This document shows, in pieces, positions 61,322-64,000 of a stretch of 64,000 nt of DNA. The notes under the pieces are model-generated. The model searched no databases, had not been told where the DNA came from, and worked only from the letters and a program-made list of their open reading frames with translations. The stretch comes from Erythrobacter ani (GTDB lineage: Bacteria; Pseudomonadota; Alphaproteobacteria; Sphingomonadales; Sphingomonadaceae), in NCBI RefSeq assembly GCF_019204025.1, contig NZ_JAGSPB010000001.1:1116001-1180000 (forward strand), read 5' to 3'. A program made the translations under genes and the position numbers. The first letter of the stretch is position 1. The number at the start of each line of letters is the position of its first letter.

Positions 61322-61987
61322 ATGGCCGGAGAGAATGCAGTACCGCGCGGACCGGGCGGGGCGATCGAGCGGATTGCGCATCGGCTTTCGGCAGGGTCAG
61401 GCACCGCCTACGGCAGCACGGGGCGCGACCAGGCATTCGTGGAGCTTCTGGCTCTGCTCGCCCCGCGCATCGCGGGCATGATCCGGCGCTACGGCCTTTC
61501 CGATATGCGGGATGATGCGGAGCAGGTCGCAGCGCTCGGTGTGCACCGTGCTCTCGCGACCTATGATCCGGCCAAGGCCAGCTTCTCCACGCACGCGACG
61601 TGGCAGATTCGCGGTGAGCTTCAGGGCCTCCGCCACCGCATGCGTCTGGATCAGAGGCGTGGCGCGCGCCGGACTGGTATCAGAACCGTGTCGATAGAGG
61701 CCTTGCAGGTGCGCTCCGCACTTGGCGTATCCGCGCGCGATTTCGAAGTGGTGGATGAAAGCGCGCTGGAACGGTCAGAGCGCGCAGCGAGCGATAGCCT
61801 GACGCACATTGTGGTGGATCAATTGCTGGAGCGCCTGAGCGCGCCCGAACATGAACGCGCCATCGTTATCGAGTATCTCTTTGAACGCGAACTCAAGCCG
61901 GCGGAGGCGGGCCATCGCAGTTCCGAGCAACGACGCCAGATCGTGCGGCGCACGTTCCGGAATTGCGCAAAGATCATGCAGCGATGA
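61322..61987 (+). CDS. Sigma-70 family-like protein with atypical region 4
   Basis: A 221-residue protein with a sigma-70 region 2: RYGLSDMRDDAEQVAALGVHRALATYDPAKASFSTHATWQIRGELQ, including the core-binding and -10-recognising helices. The C-terminal part (LSAPEHERAIVIEYLFEREL to RRQIVRRTFRNCAKIM) aligns with region 4 only partly and lacks the usual TL.EIG turn. AGGAGG lies upstream of the ATG with ideal spacing. It could be a sigma factor of the flagellar/heat-shock size class with altered -35 recognition, or a regulator that has lost it. It follows a FlbT-like gene. Confidence 0.75.
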   Translation: MAGENAVPRGPGGAIERIAHRLSAGSGTAYGSTGRDQAFVELLALLAPRIAGMIRRYGLSDMRDDAEQVAALGVHRALATYDPAKASFSTHATWQIRGELQGLRHRMRLDQRRGARRTGIRTVSIEALQVRSALGVSARDFEVVDESALERSERAASDSLTHIVVDQLLERLSAPEHERAIVIEYLFERELKPAEAGHRSSEQRRQIVRRTFRNCAKIMQR

Positions 61988-62002
61988 GAAGCCGCCAAAG
62001 AA

Positions 62003-62038
62003 AAACCTCCGCCGCGCATCGTCGCGCAGCGGAGGTTT
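62003..62038. terminator. Bidirectional rho-independent terminator between the sigma-like gene and etfA
   Basis: AAACCTCCGC pairs with GCGGAGGTTT around a 16-nt region that itself can pair (CGCG/CGCG). It serves both converging transcripts: the sigma-like gene (plus) and etfBA (minus). Confidence 0.88.
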
Positions 62039-62073
62039 CTACATAACAACAACCGGACCGAAGGCCCGCGATC

Positions 62074-63006
62074 TTACAGCGCGTTCGTCAGCTCGGGGAC
62101 CGCATTGTAGAGATCCGCCACGAGGCCGATATCGGCGACCTGGAAAATCGGTGCATCTTCATCTTTGTTGATCGCAATGATGACTTTCGAATCCTTCATC
62201 CCGGCGAGGTGCTGGATTGCGCCCGAAATGCCGATGGCGATGTAGACTTCCGGCGCGACGATCTTGCCCGTCTGGCCGACCTGGTAATCGTTCGGGACGT
62301 AGCCCGCATCGACAGCGGCGCGCGATGCGCCGATGGCTGCGCCGAGTTTATCGGCGAGCGGGTTGATGATCTGCTCGAAGGTTTCGCTGTCCTTCAGCGC
62401 GCGGCCACCTGACACAATGACGTTGGCGCTGGCCAGTTCGGGCCGGTCGCCGCCATCGGCGACTTCGCGGCTGACGAAGCTGGAAAGGCCTGCATCACCA
62501 GGTCCACTCGCATCTTCGATTGCAGCCGAACCGCCTTCGGTCGCGGCCTTTTCGAACGCCGTGCCGCGCACGGTGATGACAAGCTTGGGATCGCTCGATT
62601 GCACGGTCGCGATCGCATTGCCGGCATAGATCGGGCGGGTGAAGGTCTTATCGCCTTCGACCGAGAGAATGTCCGAAATCTGCATCACATCAAGGTGGGC
62701 TGCAACGCGCGGGGCGATGTTCTTGCCGGATGTCGTGGCAGGAGCGAGGAAAGCGTCGTAGCCATCCATCAGGCCAGCGACGAGCGGCGCGACGTTCTCT
62801 GCAAGAAAATCACCGTATGCCGCGTCGTCGGCCTTCAGCACCTTGGAAACGCCCGCGATCTTGCCGGCTTCTTCAGCAACCGAAGCGCAATCGTTTCCGG
62901 CGACGAGAGCGGTCACTTCGCCGATCTGACCGGCAGCGGTAACCACCGCGAGGGTAGCATCATTGACGCTGTTGTTGTCGTGTTCGACCAGAACCAGAGT
63001 GTTCAT
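62074..63006 (-). CDS. etfA: Electron transfer flavoprotein alpha subunit
   Basis: A 310-residue FAD-binding EtfA (FixB). It accepts electrons from acyl-CoA dehydrogenases and passes them to ETF:ubiquinone oxidoreductase. The N domain opens [20 protein letters not shown], and the FAD-binding C domain contains [38 protein letters not shown] and [18 protein letters not shown]. It lies 34 bp after etfB in the same operon. The acyl-CoA dehydrogenase at 5.1 kb is a likely donor. Confidence 0.96.
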   Translation of the reverse strand: MNTLVLVEHDNNSVNDATLAVVTAAGQIGEVTALVAGNDCASVAEEAGKIAGVSKVLKADDAAYGDFLAENVAPLVAGLMDGYDAFLAPATTSGKNIAPRVAAHLDVMQISDILSVEGDKTFTRPIYAGNAIATVQSSDPKLVITVRGTAFEKAATEGGSAAIEDASGPGDAGLSSFVSREVADGGDRPELASANVIVSGGRALKDSETFEQIINPLADKLGAAIGASRAAVDAGYVPNDYQVGQTGKIVAPEVYIAIGISGAIQHLAGMKDSKVIIAINKDEDAPIFQVADIGLVADLYNAVPELTNAL

Positions 63007-63040
63007 GTCTGTCTATTCCTTTCGTGCTCGCGGGGGCGCC

Positions 63041-63787
63041 TCAGGCGATCCCGAGCGCCTTGATTTTCTCGACCAGCGCGGCGACGTCTTCGACTTTTTC
63101 GCCGGCCTGACGGACAGGCGGTTCGGCGACGTGAGTGGTGGTGAGACGCGGTGCGATATCGACACCGAAATCGCCCGGTGTCTTGGTATCGAGCGGCTTC
63201 TTCTTCGCCTTCATGATGTTCGGCAGCGAAGCGTAGCGGGGCTCGTTCAGGCGAAGGTCGGTCGTGACGATTGCAGGAATCGTCAGCTTCACCGTTTCAA
63301 GACCGCCATCGATCTCGCGCTTCACGGACACGCTGTCGCCGTCGATTTCGATTGTGTTGGCGAAGGTGCCCTGTGGACGGCCCATCAGCGCAGCCAGCAT
63401 CTGGCCGGTCTGGTTGCTATCGTCTGAGATCGACTGCTTGCCCAGCAGGACGAGTCCCGGCTGTTCTTCATCGGCAATCGCTTTGAGGATTTTCGCAACA
63501 GCGAGCGGTTCGACCTCTTCGTCGGTTTCGACGAGGATCGCGCGGTCCGCGCCCATTGCCAGTGCGGTGCGCAGTGTTTCCTGCGCTTTTGCCGGGCCGA
63601 TGGAAACGGCCACGATTTCTTCGGCCTTGCCCGCTTCCTTGATTCGGATCGCCTCTTCGACCGCGATCTCATCGAACGGATTCATGCTCATCTTGACGTT
63701 GGCAAGATCAACGCCCGAGCCATCGGCTTTCACGCGCGGTTTCACGTTGTAATCGATCACCCGTTTAACGGGGACGAGGATTTTCAT
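63041..63787 (-). CDS. etfB: Electron transfer flavoprotein beta subunit
   Basis: A 248-residue EtfB (FixA), AMP-binding partner of EtfA. It starts [22 protein letters not shown] and contains the recognition loop [18 protein letters not shown] that docks acyl-CoA dehydrogenases, with the conserved leucine in the loop. The ATG at 63787 was chosen; the longer frame to 63841 adds residues not seen in the family. A palindromic site about 80 bp upstream is probably its operator. Confidence 0.96.
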   Translation of the reverse strand: MKILVPVKRVIDYNVKPRVKADGSGVDLANVKMSMNPFDEIAVEEAIRIKEAGKAEEIVAVSIGPAKAQETLRTALAMGADRAILVETDEEVEPLAVAKILKAIADEEQPGLVLLGKQSISDDSNQTGQMLAALMGRPQGTFANTIEIDGDSVSVKREIDGGLETVKLTIPAIVTTDLRLNEPRYASLPNIMKAKKKPLDTKTPGDFGVDIAPRLTTTHVAEPPVRQAGEKVEDVAALVEKIKALGIA

Positions 63788-63863
63788 GGTTGTTCCTTCC
63801 TTTGGCCTTCCCATTGGCCGTTTCCCGGCCTTGTATGGCAAATTCGTGTGCCGCCGCCCTAGC

Positions 63864-63884
63864 TTGCGTTTACGTAAACGTCAA
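63864..63884 (-). promoter_or_regulatory. Palindromic operator/promoter candidate of etfBA
   Basis: A perfect 14-bp palindrome CGTTTACGTAAACG (63867-63880) lies within TTG...CAA ends. On the minus strand TTGACG (63884-63879) could serve as a -35 box with a weak TAGGGC -10 box 17 bp on, so the palindrome would sit in the spacer. That arrangement is typical of MerR-family sites; LiuR-type regulators of branched-chain and fatty acid catabolism bind motifs of this sort. The palindrome is seen; the regulator is inferred. Confidence 0.5.
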
Positions 63885-64000
63885 TCAAGGTGGGCGCCGA
63901 TTTCGCGCCGGAGAACCGGCGTTCTTGTGCTACGTGTCTCGCGCTGGCCTGCGGCGAGGTCAAGCCTGCATTTTGTTCAGTTTCGCGCTAGAATTGCGTA

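Overview
The window is a gene-dense, GC-rich chromosomal segment of an alphaproteobacterium, most likely Sphingomonadales and probably the Erythrobacteraceae. The evidence is the gene set: rsmG-parA-parB order, the CtrA-circuit proteins TrcR (DUF1013) and SciP (DUF1153), DUF1192, CarD, FdxA, a DmdC-like acyl-CoA dehydrogenase, and the proA-nadD-rsfS-rlmH-envC-ctpA order. This placement is inferred from gene content and was not tested by a search. I see no rRNA, tRNA, CRISPR array, insertion sequence, integrase or prophage gene. Most of the window is core genome.

Layout. 1-2.1 kb: the 3' end of rsmG, carrying a parS-like site, then parA-parB. 2.2-9.1 kb: free methionine sulfoxide reductase, a membrane-anchored PQQ-type sugar dehydrogenase, a DUF815 ATPase with an acyl-CoA dehydrogenase, Sua5, and two lipoproteins. 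9.2-13.6 kb: CarD, FdxA, and a SUV3-like helicase coupled to an S4 RNA-binding protein. 13.6-18.7 kb: an M23 endopeptidase, then hemB followed by three chained GNAT acetyltransferases and a gamma-carbonic-anhydrase-like protein. 18.7-26.9 kb: DUF1993, a DNA ligase/exonuclease repair pair, an S9 peptidase with a start-site hairpin, ClpA and DUF1192. 27-33.5 kb: quinone oxidoreductase with a GST, an LpxH-like phosphoesterase with a glycosyltransferase, TrcR, and an acyl-CoA ligase. 33.5-35.2 kb: bactofilin overlapping an M23 peptidase. 35.4-42.3 kb: proA-nadD-rsfS-rlmH-envC-ctpA-dsbB-coq7. 42.4-51.9 kb: UDP-sugar genes, fabI-yihY-dnaJ, pdxH-phzF, a serine hydrolase. 51.9-54.3 kb: mnmA, sciP, GlsB. 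54.6-61.9 kb: an RND efflux pair, DUF445, and a FlbT-like protein next to a sigma-like protein. 62-64 kb: etfBA behind a palindromic operator candidate.

Themes. Cell envelope and cell cycle recur: ParAB/parS, TrcR, SciP, bactofilin, two apparently active LytM peptidases, a degenerate EnvC-type LytM protein, and CtpA. Fatty-acid oxidation is also well represented (acyl-CoA ligase, acyl-CoA dehydrogenase, EtfAB).

The least ordinary observations are: rlmH, whose full-length frame has no ATG/GTG/TTG start and seems to begin at ATC, directly after a hairpin-rich 230-bp spacer; a perfect 13-bp stem covering the ribosome binding site of the S9 peptidase; an RND permease with two extra predicted helices; a FlbT-like gene next to a sigma-like gene with an atypical C-terminus and no flagellar genes around; and three tandem GNAT genes read through from hemB. 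I found no clearly new multi-gene system.
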